Positions 1-8,770 of a stretch of DNA of 64,000 bases are shown one piece after another (the stretch's first letter is position 1; the number at the start of each line of letters is the position of its first letter). The notes beneath the pieces are model-generated. The model was not told the origin of the DNA, did not search any database, and saw only the letters and a program-made list of their open reading frames with translations. The stretch lies in the NCBI GenBank assembly GCA_052161625.1, contig CP197412.1; one strand, given 5' to 3'. Both the position numbers and the translations under genes were made by a program. Source of the DNA: JBKCUI01 sp052161625. Its GTDB lineage: Bacteria; Planctomycetota; Planctomycetia; Pirellulales; Pirellulaceae.

Positions 1-2
1 TT

Positions 3-2363
3 GCACTTTTTCACTTCGCACTGGTGGCGGGTGGCTACCTTCTATTAGGTCCATCGGAAACGATTGGTAGATCCGGCGAACTGTTTGAGACGGTCTCCAA
101 AAAGTGGCGAGTCTTTCGAAGACTCGAATCGGTGAAACGCGACGTCATCAATATACCACTTCGAAAGTCCACGGAACCGTACCGGGTGATTGCTTCGAGT
201 TCGCCTTCGGCACCCCACCGCAAAAGCTTCAAGGAAATCACAGAGCAACTGATTCTAAACGAACATGCTCCAGCAGCAGCGCTCTGCAATCACTCGCTGG
301 AGGTTCTCTATGTGACGGGTCCGTTGGCCAACTTTCTCGAGTTTCCCAGGGGCGAACTCACGAAAGATCTACTGGCCATGGCGAGGCCAGGCTTGCGTAC
401 CAAACTGCGGGCCGCTTGCCGGAATGCCATCCAGGAACGCAAGACCATCGTTACAAAAGATATTCGAATCAATCGTGGTGGTCAGTACTTCAAATGTTCG
501 GTTATAGCTAAACCATTGGCGGAGCCTAAAGAAGTTGCAGGCCTTTTATTGGTTCTTTTCTATGAGTCTTTGCCCTTCTGGGAAACTGAGAAAAGCGGTT
601 CCTCAGCGTCCACATGGATTGGAAGTGAATCCGTTCAGGACGATGATTCGCCGTTGACGCAGCAGCTTGAAATGGAACTCAAGTCGATGAGCGAAGAATT
701 GAGGAGTACCGTTGAGGAAATGGAAAGCTCGAACGAGGAACTCAAAACCTCGAACGAGGAGATCATGTCTGTCAACGAGGAACTTCAATCGGTCAACGAA
801 GAATTAGAGACCTCAAAGGAGGAATTGCAGTCGCTAAATGAGGAACTTTCCACAGTCAATGGCCAGCTGCAAGAGAAGGTGAACGAACTGAAGCAATCCA
901 CAGAAGATATGACGAACCTAATGTCGAGTACGGAGATCGCGACCATATTTCTCGACGAACAATTGCGCATCAAGCTCTTCACTCCTCCAACCAAATCCTT
1001 ACTGAATCTGCTTTCAACCGACGTTGGCCGTCCGTTGAAGGACATTGCACCCAAGTTCGCGGATGATTCGATGATTCAAGAGTGCCGCGATGTGCTCGAG
1101 ACAGAGAAAGCGCTCGAGCGAGAGCTGAAAACGGAGGATTCCAAACACTTCCTACGTCGAATCCTACCCTATCGTTCCTCGGACAATTTCGTCAGTGGAG
1201 TCGTTATTACGTTTATCGACCTGACTCAGAGGAAGAATTCGGAGGCAGTGCAGCGGGAAACGGATGCTCGACATTTCGCAGAGCTCTATGAAGGAGCTGA
1301 AAGACTGCAGGCGATTCTCAATGCCGCTGCAGATGCGATTATTACCATCGATCTGCAAGGAAAGATCGAAAGTGTCAATCGAGCTACGGAGAGCCTTTTT
1401 CAGTACCAACGTGACGAGCTTATTGGCAAAAACATCGCGTCGTTGATGCCATTCTTGCTCGCTGCGGACCAAGATCAAAACCGAGAAGCTTCAGCGACCA
1501 TTGCAGATCGGTTGGTTGGGCTCCTCGGAGATCACTGCGAAGTACAAGCGCACCGAAAAGATGCCTCGACCTTCCCTGTAGACCTTGTCTTAAGTAGGGT
1601 TGATCACCTTCGTCTCTATACAGGAATCCTGCGAGACATTACGCTCCGAAAGCAACTGCAAGCCCAAATTCTGGAGATCGCTACGAATGAGCAATCAAGA
1701 ATCGGCCAAGAGCTACACGATGGAACGCAGCAGGAGTTGACCGGTCTCACTCTGTTCGCCGGCGCAATCAACGATTTTCTGGATAGAGCCACACAAAAAA
1801 AAGACAATGAATCGGTAGAATGGCGACTTCAAGATTTGGATTTTCAAAGGATTAAGCAAGCACTGGCGAAGCTTACATCCGGTCTGATTGAAGCCAACCA
1901 GCATATTCACAAGCTTTCGCATGGTATCATGCCTGTCCAGATTGATGCAGAAGGGCTTCGATCAGCCTTAGCCGAGCTCGCAGCCTCCACGAACGCGACG
2001 CAAAAAGTGAATTGCAGTTTCGATTTTCATGGGGCTGGCACCATTCGCAGCAATGCCGTTGCTACTCAGCTTTACCGTATTGCTCAGGAATCACTTACCA
2101 ACTCGCTCAAACATGGCAAAGCGAGCAATATTCAGATATCTCTTGCTCAGGAAGCGGATCAGACCATTCTTGAAATTTCCGACAATGGAGTGGGCTTTGA
2201 CCTTCAGACCATCCCAGGAACTGCTTCCGAGGGAAGCGGATTTGGGCTTCGTATTATGCGATACCGAGCGAATACGATCGGTGGAGACCTTCACGTAAGT
2301 CGAAATAACAATAACGGCACGTCCGTCCGTTGTGTCATACCAACATTAGGTACAATAGCATGA
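3..2363 (+). CDS. CheB/CheR-type fusion sensor histidine kinase (5'-truncated by window edge)
   Basis: The reading frame is open to the window edge. The first residues (FHFAL..GGYLLLGPSETIG) match the end of the CheR methyltransferase domain in CheB-CheR-PAS fusions, so the GTG at 24 is not the true start and the CheB and most CheR parts lie upstream. Numbering from 24: a PAS-like domain at about 75-190, a glutamate-rich coiled coil at about 215-295 (repeated SNEEL/VNEEL, typical of these fusions), a second PAS at about 300-400, a third at about 430-545, a HisKA_3 dimerisation domain with phospho-acceptor His565 (QELHDGTQQ), and a HATPase_c domain from about 685 to the end (QESLTNSLKHG, DNGVGFD, GFGLRIM). 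It is a NarL-class kinase without visible membrane segments in this part, so probably cytoplasmic. Its stop overlaps the next start by 4 bases (ATGA), which points to translational coupling with the response regulator. The stimulus is unknown. Confidence 0.9.
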   Translation, partial: ALFHFALVAGGYLLLGPSETIGRSGELFETVSKKWRVFRRLESVKRDVINIPLRKSTEPYRVIASSSPSAPHRKSFKEITEQLILNEHAPAAALCNHSLEVLYVTGPLANFLEFPRGELTKDLLAMARPGLRTKLRAACRNAIQERKTIVTKDIRINRGGQYFKCSVIAKPLAEPKEVAGLLLVLFYESLPFWETEKSGSSASTWIGSESVQDDDSPLTQQLEMELKSMSEELRSTVEEMESSNEELKTSNEEIMSVNEELQSVNEELETSKEELQSLNEELSTVNGQLQEKVNELKQSTEDMTNLMSSTEIATIFLDEQLRIKLFTPPTKSLLNLLSTDVGRPLKDIAPKFADDSMIQECRDVLETEKALERELKTEDSKHFLRRILPYRSSDNFVSGVVITFIDLTQRKNSEAVQRETDARHFAELYEGAERLQAILNAAADAIITIDLQGKIESVNRATESLFQYQRDELIGKNIASLMPFLLAADQDQNREASATIADRLVGLLGDHCEVQAHRKDASTFPVDLVLSRVDHLRLYTGILRDITLRKQLQAQILEIATNEQSRIGQELHDGTQQELTGLTLFAGAINDFLDRATQKKDNESVEWRLQDLDFQRIKQALAKLTSGLIEANQHIHKLSHGIMPVQIDAEGLRSALAELAASTNATQKVNCSFDFHGAGTIRSNAVATQLYRIAQESLTNSLKHGKASNIQISLAQEADQTILEISDNGVGFDLQTIPGTASEGSGFGLRIMRYRANTIGGDLHVSRNNNNGTSVRCVIPTLGTIA

Positions 2364-3019
2364 CAAACCTTAATCCCAAATCGAGAATCCTGATCGTTGA
2401 CGACCACCCGTTGATGCGGGATGGATTGACAATGCGAATCACCTCTCAAACCGATCTGGTTGTCTGTGGGGAAGCCGCGACCGAAGAGGAAGCTCTTACG
2501 CTCGTCAAGAATCTCTGCCCAGATCTAGTTCTTATCGACATCTCGCTGAAAAGTGGAAATGGAATCGAACTCGTCAAACGAGTCCGTCTACTCAACGCAA
2601 CGACCAAAATGTTAATCGTCTCAGCGTTCCAAGAATCGCTTTACGCAGAACGAGCCCTTCGAGCCGGAGCGCTGGGTTACCTGGACAAGCAAGAATCGAA
2701 TGAAAAACTCATAGAAGCGATTCGGACCGTGTTGAGGGGCGAACGCTTTGTGAGCGCAGAGACAACACAACGACTTGTTTCCCAGGCTTTGGGAAAACGC
2801 AGCATGACCGACGACCCCCTTGCAGCACTCACAGATCGCGAATTGGAGATCTTTAGGTTGATCGGTGCTGGACTCAGCACGAGCGCCATTGCCGATCAGC
2901 TTTTTTTGAGTACTCACACCGTGGATACGCACCGCGAGAACATGAAAAGAAAGCTTGGCGCAAAAAGTGGTGCCGAGCTCAACCGCCAAGCGATTCAGTC
3001 TATGCTGCAGAGTGGCTGA
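2360..3019 (+). CDS. NarL/FixJ-family response regulator
   Basis: This 219-residue protein has an N-terminal receiver domain (ILIVDDHP; phospho-acceptor Asp60 in LVLIDIS; switch and Lys region near KMLIVSAF and LDKQES) and a C-terminal LuxR-type helix-turn-helix (LTDRELEIFRLIGAGLST, then THTVDTHRENMKRKL). It should be phosphorylated by the preceding histidine kinase and act as a DNA-binding regulator. I chose the ATG at 2360 because it overlaps the kinase stop as ATGA, and the earlier in-frame start at 2330 would only add residues that precede the receiver domain. Targets are not evident; the BON-like and desulforedoxin-like genes directly downstream are candidates. Confidence 0.93.
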   Translation: MTNLNPKSRILIVDDHPLMRDGLTMRITSQTDLVVCGEAATEEEALTLVKNLCPDLVLIDISLKSGNGIELVKRVRLLNATTKMLIVSAFQESLYAERALRAGALGYLDKQESNEKLIEAIRTVLRGERFVSAETTQRLVSQALGKRSMTDDPLAALTDRELEIFRLIGAGLSTSAIADQLFLSTHTVDTHRENMKRKLGAKSGAELNRQAIQSMLQSG

Positions 3020-3201
3020 ACAGGGGACCGGACGGGACCGAGATCGAATCCGTTTGGCCTCAGTGCTGTCCCATTGCTCTCAGATTTTGCGAGCTAGTAG
3101 ATTTTGCTATGCCCATTTCGAAGATTCCTCGATGTTCCTTCGTCCTACCCCGCGCTAAAACTAGATGCATAGGGCAAGTCGACCAAGTAAGGAACTGAAT
3201 C

Positions 3202-3540
3202 TTGAATCAAGCATTGGCCATTTCTCGGGCAAAAAAGTCCAAGGATTTCTACGAAGCGGTCGCTTCGCATCCCCAAGAAGAATGGCCGAAAGTTGCATCT
3301 TGGATCGATATTGCCAGCCTTGCGATGCAGCAGTTGCGGTCCTGCAGTCATCCCGAAGTTCGACAATTGCAATGCGTGGCGGAAGCGGGAAAACTCATCA
3401 TTCGTGGTGAGGTGAGTTCCTATTATCTAAAGCAGCTTGCGCAAGAGACGTTGCGATCTTTGAATGGCAAACACCGCATCATGAATCAATTGGACGTTGT
3501 ATACAAAACTTCCTCTATATCCATTGACCATCAATCCTAG
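3202..3540 (+). CDS. BON-domain-like small protein
   Basis: A 112-residue protein with no signal peptide. Residues from about 40 to 100 read like one BON domain: a helix (ASLAMQQL), then a strand-turn-strand with RQLQCVAEAGKLIIRGEV, then a helix (YYLKQLAQETLRSL) and a final strand (RIMNQLDVVY). BON domains are associated with phospholipid or envelope binding (OsmY-type), but usually in exported proteins. The start is TTG at 3202, preceded by AAGGA at 3189-3193 with an 8-base spacer. The desulforedoxin-like gene follows after 11 bases, so the two are probably co-transcribed. The domain call rests on pattern only. Confidence 0.65.
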   Translation: MNQALAISRAKKSKDFYEAVASHPQEEWPKVASWIDIASLAMQQLRSCSHPEVRQLQCVAEAGKLIIRGEVSSYYLKQLAQETLRSLNGKHRIMNQLDVVYKTSSISIDHQS

Positions 3541-3551
3541 GAAGCGACTCT

Positions 3552-3785
3552 ATGCCAATTAACAAGCGTGTTTTTCACTGCGCGATATGTGGGAATGTCC
3601 TGCACGTCCACAACGCATCGCAGACGGCTACATGCTGCGGCCATCCCATGCGCCTGGCATTTGAGGAGTTCGGAGTTCCGAGCAAGGGCGGTGTTAAAAG
3701 CAGCGAGGAGGTTCCCTCCGAGAGCCATGGCAATCATCCCGACTTCAGCGAAAGGTTGCCAACCGTCCATGGGGCTAACAATTAG
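3552..3785 (+). CDS. Desulforedoxin-like Cys4 iron/zinc mini-protein
   Basis: A 77-residue protein. Its N-terminus has C10-X2-C13-X14-C28-C29 followed by GHPM, and the phrase HCAICGNVLHV matches the N-terminal domain of desulfoferrodoxin and desulforedoxin (CxxCGNxVxV..CCGxPM), which binds one Fe(Cys)4 centre. The superoxide-reductase domain of full desulfoferrodoxin is absent. The C-terminal half (about 40 residues, rich in Ser, Glu and His) is probably disordered. The ATG at 3552 follows AGGAAG at 3539-3544, which overlaps the stop of the BON-like gene. A redox or electron-carrier role is inferred. It could instead bind zinc structurally. Confidence 0.72.
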   Translation: MPINKRVFHCAICGNVLHVHNASQTATCCGHPMRLAFEEFGVPSKGGVKSSEEVPSESHGNHPDFSERLPTVHGANN

Positions 3786-4155
3786 TTCACGGACTTCACA
3801 AACACACTAGCGCTTACCCCCCCATGACACAGCCCACGCCATGACTTACAGTGTGAGCGATCTCTTCACCTCGCAACGACCGAGGTTCATTCATACTGAA
3901 ATCACGGGCTTTCAACACAGTTCGGCTCTGACGCTAAACGGCAAATCTCCTTCTGTGAGATCTGGATCGCCTTCCAGTATGGACCGATAGTCCTAGAAAC
4001 ACCAAGTCGAGTCGGATCAGTCCCGACCTGCCCCTTATGCAGACTAAGTATTTGCGCGTAGCGTGATCTTCGTCTCGCAGCTGGGATTCCACCGTCCCAC
4101 GTTACGACTAAACTCACTCGTTTTTCGGATCGACCGGAACTTTGGAAGGCTAATG
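3786..4155. other. 370-base intergenic region, no gene recognised
   Basis: No supported coding region. The in-frame extension of the ABC gene to GTG 4063 encodes an atypical, poorly hydrophobic stretch and lacks a ribosome site, so I treat it as non-coding. The region probably holds the ABC gene promoter; GGAAGG at 4144-4149 is the ribosome binding site for the ATG at 4156. Confidence 0.5.
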
Positions 4156-5853
4156 ATGTTGGGATTGAGATGGAAAAGCCCTCCTCAGTTTGTCGCAATT
4201 GCCAAACCCTATTGGTATTCGGAAGACAAGTGGAAAGCTCGGGTACTGTTGACGCTTTTGGCTATATTGCTTTTGGGCAACACTGCCTTCAGTGTACTTC
4301 TCAATGAACAGGCCGGCGAATTCACCTCCGCGCTCGCCGCGCAAGATTCAGAGCGATATTGGATTTCCATATTCAAATCGGCAGGTCTTTTTACCGCGGC
4401 GGCACCTATTTACGTCTTCTATTACTTTGTTCGGGACAAACTCGTCAACTATTGGCGTCGTTGGCTGACGCACAATTTTCTCGATACCTACTTTCGCAAC
4501 CATGCTTTCTATAAACTTGCTTTCAATACGGTGATCGACAATCCGGATCAACGCATTGCGGAAGATATCAATACTTTCACTCTCCGATCTATTTATTATT
4601 TTTTACTGGCCATCGAAACAGTGCTGCAGTTGGTGGCCTTCAGTGGCGTCCTTTGGTCGATATCTAGATCCTTGGTGTTGTTCTTGGTAGTCTACGCCAC
4701 TTTTGGAACGTTGGTCGCTAGTGTCATTTTCGGCAGAAGTTTGGTGACTTTGAATTTTTCCCAGTTAAGGCGCGAAGCCGATTTTCGATTCAGTCTCATT
4801 CGTGTCCGGGAAAATGCGGAGTCGATCGCGTTTTACCGTGGTGAAGCTCCCGAGGCGAACAACATAAAACGAAAGTTTGCGGAAGTCTACGGAAACTACA
4901 ACCGCATTATCAATTGGCAATGGTTTTTGAATCTATTCCAGTACTCTTACAGCTCTGTCACGTTGATACTGCCTGGAATCGTGCTTGCTCCCCAGGTTTT
5001 ATCCGGTGAGATTGAAGTTGGCCGAGTCGTACAAGCCGCGGGTGCATTCGCAGCGATCTTCGCAGCGTTAACTGTAGTCGTCAACAATTTTGATACGTTG
5101 AGCCGATTCGCTGCAGGTGTCAGTCGTTTGGTCAAGTTTTCCAGTTCCCTTGAGAACTCGGCTCTCTGTCGCAGTCCGGACAAGGAGGTGATCACGATGC
5201 TGAATGGAGATTGTTTGGTATTGGGCAAGCTGTCACTGCAAACACCTGACTACAAACGGACGTTGATTATCGACCTTTCCATTGAGGTGAAACCAAAGGA
5301 AGGGTTGCTCATAGTTGGAGTCAGTGGAGGGGGCAAAAGTTCCTTGCTTCGAGCTATTGCTGGTTTATGGGATGCAGGAAGCGGCACGATCATGCGGCCT
5401 CCACTGAGCGACGTTTTTTTCTTACCCCAGCGGCCCTACATGGTTATCGGTACTCTGAGGGATCAGCTGCAGTACCCTGGTGACCGAGAGCGTACGGATG
5501 AAGAACTCCGTAGTGTGCTCAGCACAGTCAATTTGTCCCAGTTGCCCGAACGATTGGGAGGGCTGGATATGGAAGCAGATTGGGGCAAGATCCTGTCTCT
5601 TGGCGAGCAGCAGCGAGTCGCATTTGCACGTGTGCTTTTAGCTGAACCGCAGTTCGTTATCTTGGATGAGGCGACTAGCGCGTTGGATTCGAAGAATGAA
5701 GACATGCTATACCAAACGCTGCTCGATTCTGGCATGACACTCGTTAGTGTCAGCCACCGTCTTAATGTCGTGAAATTCCATAAACATGTTTTGACTCTCC
5801 TAGGAGATGGACGATGGCAAGTTTCGCTTGCTAAAGATATGGTCGCACCGTGA
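4156..5853 (+). CDS. SbmA/BacA/YddA-type ABC transporter (fused permease and ATPase)
   Basis: About 565 residues. The N-terminal half has about six hydrophobic segments of the SbmA/BacA (ABCD-like) membrane domain, including the family-typical WRRWLT, NPDQRIAEDI and a conserved glutamate-containing helix (GEIEVGRVVQAAGAFAAI). The C-terminal ATPase has a Walker A (GVSGGGKSS), signature (LSLGEQQRVAFARVLL), Walker B (FVILDEATSALD) and switch His (VSHRLN). The family includes the peptide importers SbmA/BacA and YddA-like half transporters that work as homodimers in the inner membrane; here the ATPase is fused. The substrate cannot be told. Of the two adjacent ATGs (4153, 4156), the second has a 6-base spacer from GGAAGG. 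It appears monocistronic; 263 bases without features follow. Confidence 0.9.
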   Translation: MLGLRWKSPPQFVAIAKPYWYSEDKWKARVLLTLLAILLLGNTAFSVLLNEQAGEFTSALAAQDSERYWISIFKSAGLFTAAAPIYVFYYFVRDKLVNYWRRWLTHNFLDTYFRNHAFYKLAFNTVIDNPDQRIAEDINTFTLRSIYYFLLAIETVLQLVAFSGVLWSISRSLVLFLVVYATFGTLVASVIFGRSLVTLNFSQLRREADFRFSLIRVRENAESIAFYRGEAPEANNIKRKFAEVYGNYNRIINWQWFLNLFQYSYSSVTLILPGIVLAPQVLSGEIEVGRVVQAAGAFAAIFAALTVVVNNFDTLSRFAAGVSRLVKFSSSLENSALCRSPDKEVITMLNGDCLVLGKLSLQTPDYKRTLIIDLSIEVKPKEGLLIVGVSGGGKSSLLRAIAGLWDAGSGTIMRPPLSDVFFLPQRPYMVIGTLRDQLQYPGDRERTDEELRSVLSTVNLSQLPERLGGLDMEADWGKILSLGEQQRVAFARVLLAEPQFVILDEATSALDSKNEDMLYQTLLDSGMTLVSVSHRLNVVKFHKHVLTLLGDGRWQVSLAKDMVAP

Positions 5854-6116
5854 CCACTACGAGCAAAAAAATGGATACTGGCGCAACCGCAACGAGACTT
5901 CTGGGACGTGGATGGGAAGAGAAGCTGCCGATAGTCATAAGGGGCTAGCGGAATCCGCCAGTGTGTAAATGGGAGAGGCTTCGATTTCTGATCGGGGGAA
6001 TCGCTAGACAATAAGGGCCATCCGAGAGTCGACCAGTTACTGCGATTATCGCGAACCAAGTCCAAATCCGCGCACTTCCATGAAGGCGAATCGATTCGTG
6101 AGGAGTGTCTATACCG

Positions 6117-7943
6117 ATGGCAAATCTCGTCCCGGTCGCGAAATCATCTTGGATACTAAACTTAGCATCCATCATCGTCGTTATCTCAGCGCTCTACTTT
6201 GCAAAAGCATTGCTCGTCCCCATTGCGCTGGCAGTTTTGTTGAGTTTTGCACTCAGTCCAGTATGTCGTTGGCTGGAATCCTTTCAGTTTGGAAGAATCC
6301 CTGCAGTTTTGACCACTGCCTTTATGGGCTTCACAATTCTCGGTATCGTCGTCGGATGGGCTGTCCTGGAGCTGGCGAGCATCTCGTCGAAGATTCCGGA
6401 ATACCAGAAAAACCTCGCGACGAAGTTCCGATCTGTGAATCGTCATGCAGAGCAGTTTTTGACAATGGTGGCTGAGGTAGTAGGAGGATTAAGCAGTGGT
6501 GCATCTTCCGTCGGCGAACTGGAGGCCCCGCACGGAACCGTCGAATTTCCCTTTGCGGTCCGGATTGTGACGTCTCCACTCAGTCCATTACAAGTCTTTG
6601 AGGGTGCATACGGAACTCTCGCTGAGGTTTTCGGATCGTCTGCAATCGTCATCGTACTCGTGATCTTTTTTCTTCTTCGTCGCGAGGATTTACGTGATCG
6701 ATTTATTTATTTGGTCGGAAAAAATCGTGTCACGCTAACCACGCAAACGATGCAGGACGCTGCCACACGGGTTAGTCGTTATTTGTCGACGCTATTTCTG
6801 ATCAACCTAGCATTCGGAATTTCGGTTGGCGTCGGGTTGCACCTGATTGGTATTCCAAGTGCGACCCTCTGGGGTATTCTGGCCATGACTTTGAGGTTTG
6901 TCCCATACATTGGCCCTTGGATCGCGGCGGCAATGCCTATCGGAATATCTTTCGCGATTTCAACGGGTTGGATGGCGCCCCTGTTCACCGTTCTTCTTTT
7001 CGTTTTTCTCGAACTCTTGAATAACAATATTCTTGAGCCGTGGTTCTATGGTAAAAACACGGGCGTCTCACCCGTCGCGGTGCTCGTCGCGGCGTTCTTT
7101 TGGATGTGGCTGTGGGGGCCCATCGGGCTTTTGCTGGCGACCCCGTTAACAGTATGTGTTCTCGTCGTCGGGAAACATGTGCCAGAGCTCTCGTTTCTTG
7201 ACATATTGCTTGGGAGCGAGCAAGTCTTCGAAATGAAAGAACGCATCTATCAGCGACTTCTGGCTGGAGATCAGGACAAAGCCGTCGAGTTATTTGACGA
7301 ATTTGTTCAGCAGACTTCGATTGTCATTGCCTATGACACCATCCTCATACCCACCTTGGCAAGAGCGGAGATCCACTGGCAATTGGGTGAATTGAAGGAG
7401 GAGAAACACAAATTCATTTTGCAGAGCATCCGGGATATCATTCAGTATCGGAGCGAGCGAATCAAGGAGTTGGAGACCAAGGTGCGAGGAGGGAAAACTG
7501 GTACTTCGGGAATGGTCGTCGAAATCGCGGGAGTTGAACGGCAACCGGAAAGGTCTATCATCTGCCTACCAGCTCGAACCGAGGCGGATGAGATTACTGC
7601 ACTGATGCTTGTACAACTTTTGGAAGAGGAGGGCCGCGAAGCTCAGACATTACCTGCATCCACATCGGCGGTGGAAATGGTCGAGAGTGTCGCTCAAAGT
7701 GACCATGCCATAATCTGTGTCGCAGCCACTCCTCCAACTGCAGTGATGCATAGTCGTTCTCTTGTTCGACGGCTGTACCAACGACTTCCCAACGTGCAAC
7801 TGCTTGTAGGTCTATGGGATGCACAAAGAGATCTGAGCCAGGCAAAGGAACGCATCGGTGGCAAGGTGATCGTCGTTGGGAACATGGCGGATGCAATCTC
7901 GCAAATACAAATACACGCGTGCGCAATTTCCCCAAACCCTTAG
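6117..7943 (+). CDS. AI-2E/PerM-family permease with extended soluble C-terminal domain
   Basis: About 608 residues. The first ~350 carry the UPF0118/AI-2E exporter fold: paired N-terminal helices, an extracytoplasmic amphipathic stretch, then a membrane bundle with GIPSATLWGILAMTLRFVPYIGP, a strong family signature, and NNILEPWFYGKNTGVSP. Most relatives end here at about 350-400 residues. This one continues for about 240: a helical part (residues 360-480) and then an alternating helix/strand domain (RTEADEITALMLVQLLEEEG, HAIICVAATPP, NVQLLVGLW) that resembles a cobalamin-binding or receiver-like Rossmann fold. I chose ATG 6117 because AGGAG lies at 6101-6105; GTG 6105 would overlap that site. 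The transported compound is unknown. Confidence 0.88.
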   Translation: MANLVPVAKSSWILNLASIIVVISALYFAKALLVPIALAVLLSFALSPVCRWLESFQFGRIPAVLTTAFMGFTILGIVVGWAVLELASISSKIPEYQKNLATKFRSVNRHAEQFLTMVAEVVGGLSSGASSVGELEAPHGTVEFPFAVRIVTSPLSPLQVFEGAYGTLAEVFGSSAIVIVLVIFFLLRREDLRDRFIYLVGKNRVTLTTQTMQDAATRVSRYLSTLFLINLAFGISVGVGLHLIGIPSATLWGILAMTLRFVPYIGPWIAAAMPIGISFAISTGWMAPLFTVLLFVFLELLNNNILEPWFYGKNTGVSPVAVLVAAFFWMWLWGPIGLLLATPLTVCVLVVGKHVPELSFLDILLGSEQVFEMKERIYQRLLAGDQDKAVELFDEFVQQTSIVIAYDTILIPTLARAEIHWQLGELKEEKHKFILQSIRDIIQYRSERIKELETKVRGGKTGTSGMVVEIAGVERQPERSIICLPARTEADEITALMLVQLLEEEGREAQTLPASTSAVEMVESVAQSDHAIICVAATPPTAVMHSRSLVRRLYQRLPNVQLLVGLWDAQRDLSQAKERIGGKVIVVGNMADAISQIQIHACAISPNP

Positions 7944-8010
7944 CGAGCGATCGATAACATAACGATCACACAACAAGCAACGCACTCTGGGCCAAAGCAC
8001 GAGGTTGGTT

Positions 8011-8586
8011 TCATGGGGATGGTTTCGGCGTGGCGGATTTGGAAACGAGATAACGCAGCTCGACGAACCCGGAACCTCGCTGGTGAACGGATTGAAGTTG
8101 GAGCTGTGGAGGGAGGATTTGCCGAGGAAGGACCGGTTTACCCCTCCCCAAGGTGACGGAACCGATTTGGATTATCACTTCATCGAGCAATCCCGAATCG
8201 TAAAACTGTCCCACCAAATCGCCCCCTCCCACGATCCAAAGGTTCTTGCCCTCGGCCGATCTTTTCATTTGGTGATGTACAGGGATCACATCACCGCGCA
8301 CAAAACGCAAGTCAGCATCCTCGATGCGTGGCAAGTCGCGCGAGGAAAAAATCCATGTCGGCTGGGTATAGGGCCAAGCGGAACCCGTTTCGGTTTTGAC
8401 TTGTTCGCTATTCTGAACCAACCAAAGGTAGGTCGAGGCCCCCATCGCGAGGGCACCAATCTGCGAAATGAACTCGGGGTAACTTGAATCCGTTGGATTT
8501 CCCAGCGCGAAGAGCCACTGTAGAGAATCATCTTCTGTGGCGATAAAACCGTCGAGACTGGAGGCGGTGTAGTAGATCGTTCTCAT
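8011..8586 (-). CDS. RibD C-terminal/dihydrofolate-reductase-family protein
   Basis: A 191-residue protein of the RibD_C/YyaP type. It opens with the family pattern MRTIYYTASSLDGFIA and has the middle MGASTYLWL and nucleotide-binding IVGGGDLVGQFYDSGLLDE, followed by IQIGSVTLGRGKPV. Such proteins are NADPH-dependent reductases related to the riboflavin-pathway reductase and DHFR; most paralogues have no proven substrate. The start is the ATG at 8586, where the conserved first strand begins; a TTG ten codons upstream is possible. It converges on the permease gene, and the gap between them (7944-8010) has no clear terminator. No ribosome site is visible. Confidence 0.85.
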   Translation of the reverse strand: MRTIYYTASSLDGFIATEDDSLQWLFALGNPTDSSYPEFISQIGALAMGASTYLWLVQNSEQVKTETGSAWPYTQPTWIFSSRDLPRIEDADLRFVRGDVIPVHHQMKRSAEGKNLWIVGGGDLVGQFYDSGLLDEVIIQIGSVTLGRGKPVLPRQILPPQLQLQSVHQRGSGFVELRYLVSKSATPKPSP

Positions 8587-8770
8587 GGTGGGGCGATTTC
8601 GGAATTCGAAAGCCAAGATTTGGGGGCAAGAAAGGGAGCGACAGAGTGAGAGTGTAGCAAATTCACGTGCGCGGTCCTGCGTTCTTCCTGGGGGCCCTGC
8701 GGCATTGGCTCGGGGGGCGTCATGCGGTAGAACATGGTTCCTCTTTCCTTCACCCTAAAGTCCACGATCT

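Noticed and set aside
5463..6065. A 200-codon minus-strand frame
   Set aside because: Antisense to the ATPase end of the ABC gene and the gap after it; no domain, Ser/Arg/Pro-rich.
8005..8487. A 160-codon plus-strand frame
   Set aside because: Antisense to the RibD/DHFR-like gene, which has clear family motifs.
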